From Terriglobia bacterium (lineage in GTDB: Bacteria; Acidobacteriota; Terriglobia; Bryobacterales; Bryobacteraceae), in NCBI GenBank assembly GCA_021325235.1, contig JAJPHN010000016.1, positions 107,924-171,923 on the forward strand: 64,000 nucleotides of DNA, in the 5' to 3' direction. Shown piece by piece: positions 17,686 to 27,865 of this stretch. The translations under genes and the position numbers were made by a program. Numbering within the stretch: the stretch's first letter is position 1; every line of letters starts with the position of its first letter. The notes under the pieces are model-generated. The model was not told where the DNA came from. It worked only from the letters and a program-made list of their open reading frames with translations, and made no database searches.

Positions 17686-18015
17686 ATTCGAGTACGAGAG
17701 CGCGGCGGTTACCAGGCTGATCAGCAGCAAAACGATCGAGGCGAGAAACCAGCGCAGCGTGACCGCGTACTCGGCGGCGATTTCGTCCCGGATCTGCAGG
17801 GAGCGCCAGAGGCTGAAGAGCTGGCAGACGATGGAGACCAGCAGCAGAAGGGCGGCGAGCGCACCGGAGACGGTCCACTCGCCGGGGAGTTCGAAGGCCC
17901 AGGAGCGGAGAAAGAGGAACGAAAAACCGAGGATGACCGTGATGGCCGTAACGACGGCGCAGCGATAGCCTCCCGGGACGTGTTTGGGATCACGCAGGTT
18001 TTCGTCGGCGGCCAT
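17671..18015 (-). CDS. Small membrane protein, three predicted helices
   Basis: The 114-residue product has hydrophobic helices at about 18-36 (RCAVVTAITVILGFSFLFL), 50-68 (GALAALLLLVSIVCQLFSLW) and 88-108 (FLASIVLLLISLVTAALSY). A charged loop RSLQIRDEIAAEYAVTLRW lies between the last two. No family recognised. It is convergent with arsM and divergent from the ABC exporter. Confidence 0.65.
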   Translation of the reverse strand: MAADENLRDPKHVPGGYRCAVVTAITVILGFSFLFLRSWAFELPGEWTVSGALAALLLLVSIVCQLFSLWRSLQIRDEIAAEYAVTLRWFLASIVLLLISLVTAALSYSNLLPF

Positions 18016-18157
18016 GAAGAATGCTTTTCAGACTAGCACCGTGGAAACGGCCGGGCGGGCACACGATCTACACTAAGCGTAGGCACGGTTGCGCTTTCTG
18101 GTGCGCATCTTACGAGCCCAACCCCAGGCAGCAACAAGAAGCTGAACGCAACCCGGC

Positions 18158-19993
18158 GTGACTGAAGAGACAAACCAATCATCTACCCGCGCCTGGCGCG
18201 ACCGGCTGGAAGCCCTGAAGAATATTCCTCCCGTGCTCCGGATCGTGTGGGACTCGGGGCCGTGGATTGTCACGCTCGGGCTGTTCTTCCGGGTGCTCGC
18301 TTCGCTGATTCCGGCGGCGGCGCCGGTGGTGGGAAAGTACATTCTCGACATTATCCAGGGGATCGTGCAGCGGCACGAATCGTATGCGCAGCATGCCAGC
18401 CGGCTGTGGACGCTGGTGGGGATCGAATTCGGCATCGTGGTGGCGGGAAATCTGATCGGGCGGGTGATCGACTACTACGACCGCGTGCTTGCCGATCGCT
18501 ACACGCGCTATGTGAGCGTACAGGTGATGGAGCACGCCTCGGCGCTCGATCTGCAGGCGTATGAGAATCCGGTGTTCTACGACCGGCTGGAGCGCGCGCG
18601 GGTGCAGGCGACCGACCGGCTGGTGATGATTCAGTCGCTCGGCCGATTGTTCCAGCAGGTGGTGACCACGGCGGCGTTTTCGGGAATCATTCTGGTGTAT
18701 TCGCCGTTCCTTCTACTGATTCTGGTGGTCTGCCTGATTCCGGCGTTTCTGGGCGAGAGCCACTTTGCGTTTCTGAATTACGCGCTGAACTTCCGGCAGA
18801 CGCCGGTGAAGCGCGAGCTCGATTATCTGCGGCAGGTGGGCGGGAGCAAGGAAGCGGCCAAGGAGCTGAAGCTGTTCGGGCTGAGCGGGTTTCTGACCGA
18901 GCGCTTCAACCGGCTCTCGAACGCGATTCTGGATCAGAACCTGGCGCTCTCGCGGCGGCGGCTGCTGGCGGCTGCGCCGCTCTCGATCCTCAGCACCGCC
19001 GGATACTATTCGACCTACGTCTGGGTGATCTATGAGACGGCGACGGGGCGCACGACGTTCGGTGATTTTCAACTGCTGACGGCGGCGGTGATGAACACCT
19101 CGAACAACATCTCGCAGATTTTCTCGCTGCTTTCGGGGATTGCGGACCAGGCGCTGTTTCTCACCGATCTGCTGGCGTTTTTTCAAATGCAGCCGACGGT
19201 GGTGTCGAAGCCGGATGCGCTGCCGGCGCCGCGTCCGATTCGCGAAGGCTTCGAGTTTCGCAATGTGGTGTTTCAGTATCCGGGAACGGAGCGTCTGATT
19301 CTCGACCGTCTGAATTTCCGGCTGGAGCCCGGCGAGCGCATTGCGCTGATCGGGCAGAACGGGCAGGGCAAAACGACCATCGTCAAACTGATGACCAGGC
19401 TCTACGATCCGACGGCGGGACAGGTGCTGCTCGATGGCATCGACCTGCGGGAGTACAGCGTGGAGGACCTGTGCCGCGAGATCGGCGTAATTTTTCAGGA
19501 TTTCATGCGCTACGAGATGACGGCGCGCGAGAACATCGCAGTCGGGCGGATCGAATATCTGAATGATGACGAGCGCATTCGCGACGCGGCGGAGAAGAGT
19601 CTGGCGGATGGCGTGATCCGCAAGCTGCAGTATGGCTATGAACAGATGCTCGGGCGGCGCTTTGAAGGCGGCGTGGATCTTTCGGGCGGCGAATGGCAGA
19701 AGCTGGCGCTGGCGCGGGCCTATCTGCGCGAGTCGCAGGTATTAATACTGGACGAGCCGACGGCGGCGCTCGACGCCAAGGCCGAATACGAAGTATTCGA
19801 GCGCTTCAACGAACTGACCGAAGGCAAGATGGCGCTGTTTATATCGCACCGTTTTTCGACCGTGCGCATGGCCGAACGCATCATCGTGCTCGAAAATGGA
19901 AGGATAGCCGAAGAGGGCAGCCACGATCGCCTGATGGCGCACGGGGGCCGCTATGCCGAGATGTTTGAGCTGCAGGCCTCCAGCTATAGATAG
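18158..19993 (+). CDS. ABC exporter (TM-NBD fusion), candidate glucan exporter
   Basis: The 611-residue half-transporter has an N-terminal six-helix domain and a C-terminal ATPase: Walker A IGQNGQGKTTIVKLM, Q-loop GVIFQDFMRYEMTARENI, signature VDLSGGEWQKLALARAYL, Walker B VLILDEPTAALD, switch SHRFSTVRMAE. It ends 5 bases before the cyclic-glucan-synthase-like gene, so the pair is very likely one operon. In rhizobia NdvA (an ABC exporter) moves the cyclic beta-1,2-glucan made by NdvB to the periplasm; the same partnership is inferred here. Start is GTG at 18158. Confidence 0.88.
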   Translation: MTEETNQSSTRAWRDRLEALKNIPPVLRIVWDSGPWIVTLGLFFRVLASLIPAAAPVVGKYILDIIQGIVQRHESYAQHASRLWTLVGIEFGIVVAGNLIGRVIDYYDRVLADRYTRYVSVQVMEHASALDLQAYENPVFYDRLERARVQATDRLVMIQSLGRLFQQVVTTAAFSGIILVYSPFLLLILVVCLIPAFLGESHFAFLNYALNFRQTPVKRELDYLRQVGGSKEAAKELKLFGLSGFLTERFNRLSNAILDQNLALSRRRLLAAAPLSILSTAGYYSTYVWVIYETATGRTTFGDFQLLTAAVMNTSNNISQIFSLLSGIADQALFLTDLLAFFQMQPTVVSKPDALPAPRPIREGFEFRNVVFQYPGTERLILDRLNFRLEPGERIALIGQNGQGKTTIVKLMTRLYDPTAGQVLLDGIDLREYSVEDLCREIGVIFQDFMRYEMTARENIAVGRIEYLNDDERIRDAAEKSLADGVIRKLQYGYEQMLGRRFEGGVDLSGGEWQKLALARAYLRESQVLILDEPTAALDAKAEYEVFERFNELTEGKMALFISHRFSTVRMAERIIVLENGRIAEEGSHDRLMAHGGRYAEMFELQASSYR

Positions 19994-19998
19994 GATTC

Positions 19999-22900
19999 AT
20001 GACCGAAAGCTCCGCACAAGCCGTACGAACCGCTTCCGCGCTGAATCGAGAGCCGGCCTCGGACAGCAATCTTCGCGCTGAGGCGGAGCGGGCCGCGCGC
20101 TCGTGCTCGTGGATCAGCGGCAAGCGCAAATCGCGGCGGCCGCGCACGATCTATCGAGACATCCGGGAGCGCATCACAAAGCTCGAAAGCGAGCTGTACG
20201 CGCTGCGTTCGGAGGAACCCTCGGACGATCTGCGCTGGCTGTACGACAATTTCCGGCTGATACGAACGGATCTGGAATCGATACACGATTCGCTGCGCAG
20301 CGTATCGAAGATGCCGGGCGTGAAGACGACCGAAGAAGACTCGATTCCGCGGGTGATTGTGCTGGCGCGCGCGCTGCTGGCCGCAACCGGCAACAAGCTC
20401 GACGAGAAGAATTTCAGCGAATTCGTGGCGGCGGTGGAAGAAGTGGAACCGCTGCGTTATGCGGAACTGGGCGGGATGCTGGACGGGCTGAAGTTCGCGC
20501 TGCTCGAAGAGGTGGCCGAACTCGGTCCGCAGGCGCTGGTGGCGTTCCGGGCGCAGGGCAAGGACGCGCCGAGCCTGGGGCTGGGCAACATCATCACCAG
20601 CCTGCGGGTGATTGGACAGCGCGACTGGCGGAGCACGATTGAGCCGCTTTCGGTAGTGCATCGGACGCTGCTCGAAGATCCGGCGGGCGTCTACGAGCGC
20701 ATGGATTTCGAGAGCCGCGAGCAGTACCGGATACGGATTGCGAAGATCGCCGAGCACTCGGACGTGAACGAAGTGGAAGTGGCGCGGACGGCGGTGAAGC
20801 TGGCGCGCGAGGCGGTAGTCGAGCCCGGCACTTCGGAGGCGATGCGCGACCGGCTGCGGCATGTCGGATACTACTTAGTCGATCCGGCCGGCTCGCCCGA
20901 GCTGCTGCGGCGCGCCGGTTACCGGCCGACCTTCGGCTCGTCGCTGCAGCGGCTGTTCCGGCATTTTCCGGATGAAGTGTACATACTCGGCATCGAAGCC
21001 GTGGCGCTGATCACCGTGGTGGCGCTCATCATGAGCATCGTACGGACGCAGGGCGGCATCGGGCTGTGGTTCGGCGCGCTGCTGCTGCTGATTCCGGCCA
21101 CACAGGCGGCGGTGGAATTCATCAATTACCTGGTGACGTCGGTGCTGACGCCGCATCCGCTGCCGAAGCTCGATTTTTCGCGCGGGGTGGATGCGGTTTC
21201 GGCCACGATGGTGGCCATTCCGACGCTGCTGATCAACGACAAGCAGATCCGGCAACTGGTGGAAGATCTGGAAGTGCGCTACCTGGTGAACCGGGACCGC
21301 AACATCTTTTATGCGCTGCTGACGGACCTGCCCGACAGCGCGGAACCGGCGGGGGAACAGGACCGGCGCGTGGATCTGGCGATCGATCTGATCAACCAGC
21401 TCAATACGCGCTATGCGGACGAGCCGTACGGCGGATTTTACCTGTTTCACCGGCATCGTGTGTATAACCCGCGCGAGGGTGCCTGGATGGGCTGGGAGCG
21501 CAAACGCGGCAAACTGCTCGATTTAAATCAGCTGCTGCGCAATACGTTCGATCCGTTTCCGGTGAAGACGGGCGACATGGCGAAGCTGCCGGTGATTCGC
21601 TATGTGCTGACGCTCGATTCCGACACGCAGCTGCCGCGCGGCTCGGCGCAGAAGATGATCGGCGCGATGGCGCATCCGCTGAACCGGCCGGTGATCGATC
21701 CGGATTTGAATATCGTGACGAGCGGCTATGGCATTCTGCAGCCGCGCGTCGGAATCAGCGTGCATTCGGCTTCGCGTTCGCGGCTGGCGAGCATCTACTC
21801 GGGGCAGACCGGCTTCGATATTTACTCGCGCGCGATCTCGGATGTGTATCAGGATCTGTATGCCGAGGCCATTTTCACCGGCAAAGGCATCTACGATGTG
21901 GATGCGCTGCGGCAGGTGCTCGAGCATCGCTTCCCGCGCAATGCGCTGCTGAGCCACGACCTGATCGAAGGCGCGTATGCGCGCGCCGGGCTGGCTTCCG
22001 ATATCGAAGTGATCGACGATTACCCGTCGCATTACAGCGCGTACAACCGGCGGAAACATCGCTGGCTGCGCGGCGACTGGCAGATTGTGCGCTGGATCTT
22101 CAATAAAGTTCCGGACGAATCGGGGCGGCTGGTGGAGAACCCGATCACGCTGATTTCGCGCTGGAAGATTGTGGACAATCTGCGGCGCAGCCTGGTGGAG
22201 CCGGCGACCTTCGCGCTGCTGATTGCGGGCTGGTTCTGGCTGCCGGGCGGCCCGAAGTTCTGGACGCTGGTAACGCTGGCGCTGCTTTTCCTGCCGATTT
22301 ACTTCCGGCTGATTTTTGCGATCGTGCGGGCGATTTCGGAGAAGAGCTGGGTGGTGCTGCGCGATGCGCTGGGCGATTTTGTGACGTCGCACGCGAGCAT
22401 TGCGCTCAACATCGCGTTTCTGGCGCACCAGGCGCTGGTGGCGATCGACGCGATCGTGCGGACCATTATTCGCAGCTCGATTACGCACACGCGGCTGCTC
22501 GAATGGGAGACCGCGACCGAAGCCGAACTCGGAATCCGCAAGCGCACGCCGGTAGATATTTATCTCGACTGGATGCCGGTGGTGGCGATCGTGATCGGGC
22601 TGGGGCTGATTCTGAGGCCGCAGGCGGCGCCGTATGCTTTGCCGTTTCTCGTCGTGTGGGCCTGCGCCAAACTGATTTCGAACTGGCTGAACCGCTCGCC
22701 GCACGAGATGCAGGAGCTATCGGAAGAGGACCGGCTGTTTCTGCGCGGGCTGGCGCTGCGCACCTGGCGGTATTTTGCCGAATTCAGCAATGAAAAAAAT
22801 CACTGGCTGATTCCGGACAATGTGCAGGAGCAGCCGTACCGGATTGCGGAGCGACTGTCGCCGACCAATCTCGGGCTGCTGTTCAATGCGCGGCAGGCGG

Positions 22901-24507
22901 CGCTCGAGTTCGGGTACCTGATGCTGCCGGAATTCGTGGCGCAGAGCGAAGCGACGCTCGCGACGCTGCCGAAGCTCAAACGCGTCGAGGGGCATTTCCT
23001 GAACTGGTACGACAACATCAGTCTGAAGCCGCTGGAGCCGGAGTTTGTGTCGAGTGTCGACAGCGGGAACCTGATTGCTTCGCTGTGGAGCTTCAAAGAA
23101 GGATGCCTGGAGCTGCTGCGGAAGCCGCTGATCAGCGACAACGCGCTGGCCGGGATTGCGGATCATGCGCGGCTGCTCGACAAGAACGCGGCACCGGGCG
23201 GGCTGGCGTCGATTCTGAAGCTGCACGGCACGCCGATGTGGCTTCCGGAGCTGCTGAAATTCAGCAGCGAGCCGCTGGCCACGTTGAAAGAGAGCGATCC
23301 GAAACAGCACGTTTCGTGGGCGATCGAATTGCGCGGGCGGCTGGAAGCGCTGCGCCAGGCAGCGGAGCAGTTCATGCCGTGGTTTCTGCCCGAGTATGAA
23401 GCGCTGCGCGCGCCGGCGGGACCGCTGGAGGTACCGGATAAGGCGCTCAGTCCGCAGAGCGCAGCGAGTTTTCTGGCGGAGATGGAGGAGCAGCTCACGA
23501 AGCTGGCGATGCCCGCTGGTCCGGCGGAACGCGAGCGGATGGAGCGGCTGCGGAGTGCTTTACCGGGTTGCCGGGAGCGCATTGCCGATATGGCACGGCG
23601 GCTCGAGAAACTGGTTGCCGATTGCGAGCGGCTGAGCAACGAGATGGGCTTCCGCCAGCTGGTGAATCGGGGGCGCAATCTGCTCTCGATCGGCTACGAT
23701 GTGGCGGCGGAAAAGATCAACGCCTCCTGCTACGACCTGCTGGCTTCGGAAGCGCGCACGGCGACCTTCATTGCCGTGGCCAAAGACGATCTCATTCAGG
23801 AGGGCTGGTTCCGGCTGGGGCGGCAGCATACCGTCTGCGAAGGCGAGACGACGCTGATCTCCTGGACGGGGACGATGTTCGAGTATCTGATGCCGGTGCT
23901 GTGGATGCGCTCGCATCCGAACACGCTGCTGGACCGGGCGACGCGTTCAGCGGTGAAGGCGCAGCGGGCGTATGGCGACAAGCATGGCGTGCCGTGGGGT
24001 ATTTCGGAGGCGGCGTACCGGAAGACGGACGCCGACGGTAACTATCAGTATTCGGCATTTGGTGTGCCGGGCCTCGCGCTGAACGTGGCGCGTTCGGGCT
24101 CGCTGGTGGTTTCGCCGTACTCGAGCGCGCTGGCGCTGATGGTGGATCCGGTGAATGCGCTGAAGAACCTGGTACGGATGCGGCGGCTGAAGTGGCTGAC
24201 CGAATACGGATTCTATGAATCGTGCGATTACAGCGAATCGTCGCGGCGCGGATTGTTTGCGCGCAAGGGCGAGCTGATCCGCTGCTGGATGGCGCATCAC
24301 CAGGGCATGAGCCTGGTGGCGATCTGCAACGTACTGCATGACTGGCCGTTCCAACGATGGTTTCATGCGGAGCGGCTGGTGCAGGCGAGCGAGCTGATTC
24401 TGCAGGAGCGTCCGATGCGCGCCAAGCCGATTGCCGACACGCGGCCGCGGCGGGTGCTCTCGATCTTCGGGCGAACCAACGCGGCGAAAGCGCACGAAAG
24501 CGCATAG
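19999..24507 (+). CDS. Cyclic beta-1,2-glucan-synthase-like protein (GT84), short form
   Basis: The 1502-residue inner-membrane protein resembles NdvB/ChvB, which build cyclic beta-1,2-glucan from UDP-glucose. After a soluble N-terminal part come membrane helices (about 330-380). The GT84 domain has LTLDSDTQLPRGSAQK near residue 538, SHDLIEGAYARAGLASDIEV near 650, and RKHRWLRGDWQ near 684. Four or five more helices follow. A glycoamylase-like domain (about 1235-1490) includes PWGISEAAYRKTDADGNYQY and CWMAHHQGMSLVAICN. Full NdvB is about 2800 residues and continues into a GH94 phosphorylase that sets ring size; here the protein stops right after the glycoamylase-like part. Confidence 0.88.
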   Translation: MTESSAQAVRTASALNREPASDSNLRAEAERAARSCSWISGKRKSRRPRTIYRDIRERITKLESELYALRSEEPSDDLRWLYDNFRLIRTDLESIHDSLRSVSKMPGVKTTEEDSIPRVIVLARALLAATGNKLDEKNFSEFVAAVEEVEPLRYAELGGMLDGLKFALLEEVAELGPQALVAFRAQGKDAPSLGLGNIITSLRVIGQRDWRSTIEPLSVVHRTLLEDPAGVYERMDFESREQYRIRIAKIAEHSDVNEVEVARTAVKLAREAVVEPGTSEAMRDRLRHVGYYLVDPAGSPELLRRAGYRPTFGSSLQRLFRHFPDEVYILGIEAVALITVVALIMSIVRTQGGIGLWFGALLLLIPATQAAVEFINYLVTSVLTPHPLPKLDFSRGVDAVSATMVAIPTLLINDKQIRQLVEDLEVRYLVNRDRNIFYALLTDLPDSAEPAGEQDRRVDLAIDLINQLNTRYADEPYGGFYLFHRHRVYNPREGAWMGWERKRGKLLDLNQLLRNTFDPFPVKTGDMAKLPVIRYVLTLDSDTQLPRGSAQKMIGAMAHPLNRPVIDPDLNIVTSGYGILQPRVGISVHSASRSRLASIYSGQTGFDIYSRAISDVYQDLYAEAIFTGKGIYDVDALRQVLEHRFPRNALLSHDLIEGAYARAGLASDIEVIDDYPSHYSAYNRRKHRWLRGDWQIVRWIFNKVPDESGRLVENPITLISRWKIVDNLRRSLVEPATFALLIAGWFWLPGGPKFWTLVTLALLFLPIYFRLIFAIVRAISEKSWVVLRDALGDFVTSHASIALNIAFLAHQALVAIDAIVRTIIRSSITHTRLLEWETATEAELGIRKRTPVDIYLDWMPVVAIVIGLGLILRPQAAPYALPFLVVWACAKLISNWLNRSPHEMQELSEEDRLFLRGLALRTWRYFAEFSNEKNHWLIPDNVQEQPYRIAERLSPTNLGLLFNARQAALEFGYLMLPEFVAQSEATLATLPKLKRVEGHFLNWYDNISLKPLEPEFVSSVDSGNLIASLWSFKEGCLELLRKPLISDNALAGIADHARLLDKNAAPGGLASILKLHGTPMWLPELLKFSSEPLATLKESDPKQHVSWAIELRGRLEALRQAAEQFMPWFLPEYEALRAPAGPLEVPDKALSPQSAASFLAEMEEQLTKLAMPAGPAERERMERLRSALPGCRERIADMARRLEKLVADCERLSNEMGFRQLVNRGRNLLSIGYDVAAEKINASCYDLLASEARTATFIAVAKDDLIQEGWFRLGRQHTVCEGETTLISWTGTMFEYLMPVLWMRSHPNTLLDRATRSAVKAQRAYGDKHGVPWGISEAAYRKTDADGNYQYSAFGVPGLALNVARSGSLVVSPYSSALALMVDPVNALKNLVRMRRLKWLTEYGFYESCDYSESSRRGLFARKGELIRCWMAHHQGMSLVAICNVLHDWPFQRWFHAERLVQASELILQERPMRAKPIADTRPRRVLSIFGRTNAAKAHESA

Positions 24508-24510
24508 CGG

Positions 24511-24708
24511 ATGTCGCGTACGGCTGTGCTGGCGCTGGCTGCGCTGGCGATCTGGATCTGCTGGTGCGTGCTGGTGCTGCTGGTGATTGTGCCGGCGGTG
24601 CGGCGGCACATTACGATGTGGCCGGGATTCCTGGCGTACATGCTGAGTCTGCTGCCGGTGATTATCGCGGCGGCGGCGGTGCTGATCCGGCTGCGGCGCG
24701 ATGCGTAG
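24511..24708 (+). CDS. Small two-helix membrane protein
   Basis: The 65-residue ORF starts 3 bases after the glucan-synthase stop. It has helices ALAALAIWICWCVLVLLVIV and PGFLAYMLSLLPVIIAAAAV. The tight spacing suggests it is the last gene of the exporter-synthase operon. No family recognised. Confidence 0.55.
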   Translation: MSRTAVLALAALAIWICWCVLVLLVIVPAVRRHITMWPGFLAYMLSLLPVIIAAAAVLIRLRRDA

Positions 24709-24748
24709 GGACGAGGGTAGAATTCGTAGACCGCTTGCTGCGCGCGGT

Positions 24749-26752
24749 TCAGTTAACGCGCGGCATGCGGAAAACACTTAGAATTCCGCTGTAATCGTCG
24801 GTCCACAGGCGGGCATTGGGGCGGGGCGCGATCGGTTTGAGATGGGCTCGCACAGAGGCGTTCTCGAGGATGGCCGGGTTGCGCGTGACGATGACCCAGT
24901 CGGCGGGAAGGATAGCTTCGTCGGGATCGGAAGAATTGTGCACGACGACGGCGCTCAGGCCGGCGTGGGCGGCGAGCTGCGCGACGACGGGCGCGAGATC
25001 GAGATAGTCATTCGAGACATGAAAGGCCAGCGCGCCGGCGGGCGTGAGGTGGTGCAGATACACGGCCAGCGCTTCGGCGGTGAGCAGATGGACCGGGATG
25101 GCATCGCCGGAAAAGGCATCGAGCACGATGGCATCAAAAGGGCCGGAGGACTCGCGCTCGAGCAGCAGACGGCCGTCGCCGATCTGAATGTGGATGGCGG
25201 CGCGCGATTCGCGCAGATAGAAGAACAGCGACTCGGCGATATCGGCGACCTGGGAATTGATTTCGTAGAAATAGAAGGCGTCGCCCGGCTGGCCATAGGT
25301 GGCGAGAGTGCCGGCGCCGAGTCCGACGATGGCGACTCGCTTCGGGTTGGGCAGACACTCGCGCAGAAGAATGCCGGCGCCGGAGTCGGGGCCATAGTAG
25401 GTTGTGGGGCGTTCGCGCCGCGGCGGGAGAAGGAACTGCGCGCCGTGTTCGATGGTGCCGTGGTAGAGGATGCGTTGCTGCTCGGGTCCGGCGTGCGGGG
25501 TCTGGACGACGCGCAGGGCGCCATAAAAGCTGCGGCGCAGAGAGAGTGCGCCTTCGTGATAGGCCTGTACGTTGGCGGCGAGCACAGCGATGAGGCAGAC
25601 GGAAACGCCGAGCCAGAGCACGCGCACGGTCCAGAGGCGAGAGGTCCAGGTGAGGGCAAGAGCGAGCAGTGAGGTGAGCAGCAGCGTGACGGGGAGCTCG
25701 TAGATGCCGGTGAAGAGGTGGGGCGCGACGATGCCGATCAGAAGCGCGCCGAATGCGCCTCCCGCGGCGATGAGCAGATAGAAAACGGTCAGACCCGATG
25801 CCGGGGGACGCAGGCGGTTGAGCTCGCCGTGGCAAAAGATGCAGCAGACGAAGAGTCCGCCGAGGAAGATGGCGAGCGTGAAGGGGAGCGGCAGGCGGGC
25901 GTTGATGTTGTAGATGGCATAGGCGAGCACGCCTAGGGCGAAGGCCAGCAGACGAAGCCACAAGCCGGGGCGGAACGGACGGCGCGCGCCGAAGGTAAAG
26001 ACGAAGCTCACCAGATACACGGCCAGCGGCAGGACCCAGAGAAGCGGCACCGCGGCGACATTTTCGTCGATGTGGTTGGTGATCGAAAGCAGGAGCATGG
26101 AGCCGCAGGCGGGAAGGGCGAACCACTGCCAGCGAAGAGGAAAGGCTTCGACGGGCTTGAGTGCCTCAGGGCCGCGATGACGGCTGCGCCAGGAAGTAGC
26201 GGCGCAGAGGATTGCGAAAGCGGCATAGAAGAAAGACCAGAGCACGCGCTGCTGTTCGGTGCCGAGCAGCGGCTCGATGAGCACCGGGTAGGCGAGAAGC
26301 GCGGCCAGCGACGCGAAATTGGAGACGGCAAACAGGCGGTAGGGCTGGCCCCCGTCACGCGCAGCCAGCCAGGCCTGCAGCAGCGGGCTGGTAGCCGAGA
26401 GCGTGAGAAAGGGGAGGCCGATTGTGGCCGCGAGCAATTCAAAGATGAGCAGCGCGGGATGAGCATTCGTTGCGAGGCGGCGAGAGAAGCCGGGTCCGAT
26501 CGGCAGAAGCAATAACGAGGTTGCCAGCAGGGCGATGTGCACGAAGGGCTGCCGGAAGGTGCGAACACGGCCGGAGAGCGCGCTGGCGTAGACGTATCCG
26601 GCAAGCAGCGCGATTTGATAGAAGACCAGGCAGGTGGACCAGACGGCAGCCGAACCGCCGAACCACGGCAGCAGGCGGCGAGCGACGAGCGGCTCGAGCC
26701 AGAAGAGCAGAAAGGCGCTCAGAAAAATAGTGGCCGCGGATAATAGAGTGAT
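24749..26752 (-). CDS. Multi-TM spermidine-synthase-like protein, possible AUC start
   Basis: The protein has many N-terminal helices and a C-terminal Rossmann domain with VAIVGLGAGTLATYGQPGD, FYEINSQVADIA and FDAIVLDAFSGDAIP. This is the fused membrane/spermidine-synthase-like architecture; polyamine synthesis is not proven. The first ATG/GTG/TTG is a GTG at 26542, but that would delete about 70 residues of family-like sequence (FLSAFLLFWLEPLVARRLLP, PWFGGSAAVWSTCLVFYQIA). The only start-like point upstream is an ATC at 26752, with GGGGAG 7 bases before it (26760-26765). An AUC start or a mutated ATG is inferred. It diverges from the aldose epimerase gene. Confidence 0.75.
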   Translation of the reverse strand: MTLLSAATIFLSAFLLFWLEPLVARRLLPWFGGSAAVWSTCLVFYQIALLAGYVYASALSGRVRTFRQPFVHIALLATSLLLLPIGPGFSRRLATNAHPALLIFELLAATIGLPFLTLSATSPLLQAWLAARDGGQPYRLFAVSNFASLAALLAYPVLIEPLLGTEQQRVLWSFFYAAFAILCAATSWRSRHRGPEALKPVEAFPLRWQWFALPACGSMLLLSITNHIDENVAAVPLLWVLPLAVYLVSFVFTFGARRPFRPGLWLRLLAFALGVLAYAIYNINARLPLPFTLAIFLGGLFVCCIFCHGELNRLRPPASGLTVFYLLIAAGGAFGALLIGIVAPHLFTGIYELPVTLLLTSLLALALTWTSRLWTVRVLWLGVSVCLIAVLAANVQAYHEGALSLRRSFYGALRVVQTPHAGPEQQRILYHGTIEHGAQFLLPPRRERPTTYYGPDSGAGILLRECLPNPKRVAIVGLGAGTLATYGQPGDAFYFYEINSQVADIAESLFFYLRESRAAIHIQIGDGRLLLERESSGPFDAIVLDAFSGDAIPVHLLTAEALAVYLHHLTPAGALAFHVSNDYLDLAPVVAQLAAHAGLSAVVVHNSSDPDEAILPADWVIVTRNPAILENASVRAHLKPIAPRPNARLWTDDYSGILSVFRMPRVN

Positions 26753-26786
26753 ACTTTTTCTCCCCGTTCAGGAAACAACAGAGTAA

Positions 26787-27833
26787 ATGATCGACATTGA
26801 GCATGAGCGCTGGGGCGAACTCTCGTCCGGCAAACCGATTGAGCTTTACAGGCTGCGTAATGGCAACGGACTCGAGGCGCAGATAACGAATTACGGCGGG
26901 CGGCTGGTTTCACTCAAGACGCCGGACCGCGCGGGCAAGCTGGGCGATCTTGTGCTCGGCTTCGACAACCTGGCCGGCTATCTGGCCAAGAATCCGTATT
27001 TCGGAGCGCTGGTGGGGCGGTATGCGAATCGCATCGCGCATGGCGAATTTTCGCTGAATGGGACGCGGTATCGATTAGCGCGCAACAACGGCGAGAACGC
27101 GCTGCACGGCGGGATTATCGGGTTCGATAAAGTGCGCTGGGATGCTTCGGAGATAGAAGATGGGCTCGAGCTGCGCTATCTGAGCAGGGACGGCGAGGAG
27201 GGCTATCCGGGCAATCTGCAGGTGCGTGCGCGCTATCGCTTGAGCAGCCGGAATGAGCTCGCGATCGAATACGAAGCGGAGACGGATCGCGATACGGTGC
27301 TGAATCTGACGAATCATTCCTATTTCGATTTATCGGGCGAAGGCGCGGGCAGCATTGTGGATCACGAGGTGACGATTCACGCAGACCGTTTCACGCCGGT
27401 GAACGCACATCTGATTCCGACAGGCGAGCTGAAGCCGGTGGAGGGGACGCCGTTTGATTTCCGCAAGCCGACGCGGATCGGCGCGCGCATTGATGAGAAA
27501 GACGAGCAGCTTGCATACGCCATCGGGTACGACCACAACTATGTGCTGGATGGTAATGGTACGCTGACGCCTGCAGCGCGCGCGGTGGATCACGGCTCAG
27601 GGCGCGTGCTCGAAGTCGCGACGACGCAGCCAGGCATGCAGTTTTATACCGGCAATCATCTGGACGGATCAGTGGTGGGCAAGCACGGGCGGCCGTATGT
27701 CTTTCGCAGCGGCTTTTGTTTTGAGACGCAGCATTTTCCCGATTCGCCGAATCAGCCGAACTTTCCTTCGACGGTACTGCGGCCCGGGGAAAAATTCCGC
27801 AGCGTGACGGTGTTCCGCTTTTCGACCGTTTGA
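26787..27833 (+). CDS. galM: Aldose 1-epimerase (galactose mutarotase)
   Basis: The 348-residue enzyme interconverts alpha and beta anomers of aldoses. Substrate-binding and catalytic residues are visible in NGENALHGGIIGFDKVRWD (His), LNLTNHSYFDLSG (catalytic His), YAIGYDHNYVLDG and near the C-terminus QPGMQFYTGN. No signal peptide is seen, so it is cytoplasmic. It is divergent from the spermidine-synthase-like gene, whose 5' end is 35 bases away. Confidence 0.92.
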   Translation: MIDIEHERWGELSSGKPIELYRLRNGNGLEAQITNYGGRLVSLKTPDRAGKLGDLVLGFDNLAGYLAKNPYFGALVGRYANRIAHGEFSLNGTRYRLARNNGENALHGGIIGFDKVRWDASEIEDGLELRYLSRDGEEGYPGNLQVRARYRLSSRNELAIEYEAETDRDTVLNLTNHSYFDLSGEGAGSIVDHEVTIHADRFTPVNAHLIPTGELKPVEGTPFDFRKPTRIGARIDEKDEQLAYAIGYDHNYVLDGNGTLTPAARAVDHGSGRVLEVATTQPGMQFYTGNHLDGSVVGKHGRPYVFRSGFCFETQHFPDSPNQPNFPSTVLRPGEKFRSVTVFRFSTV

Positions 27834-27865
27834 AACGGAGGCGCTCCGGACGACTTCTACTGGAT

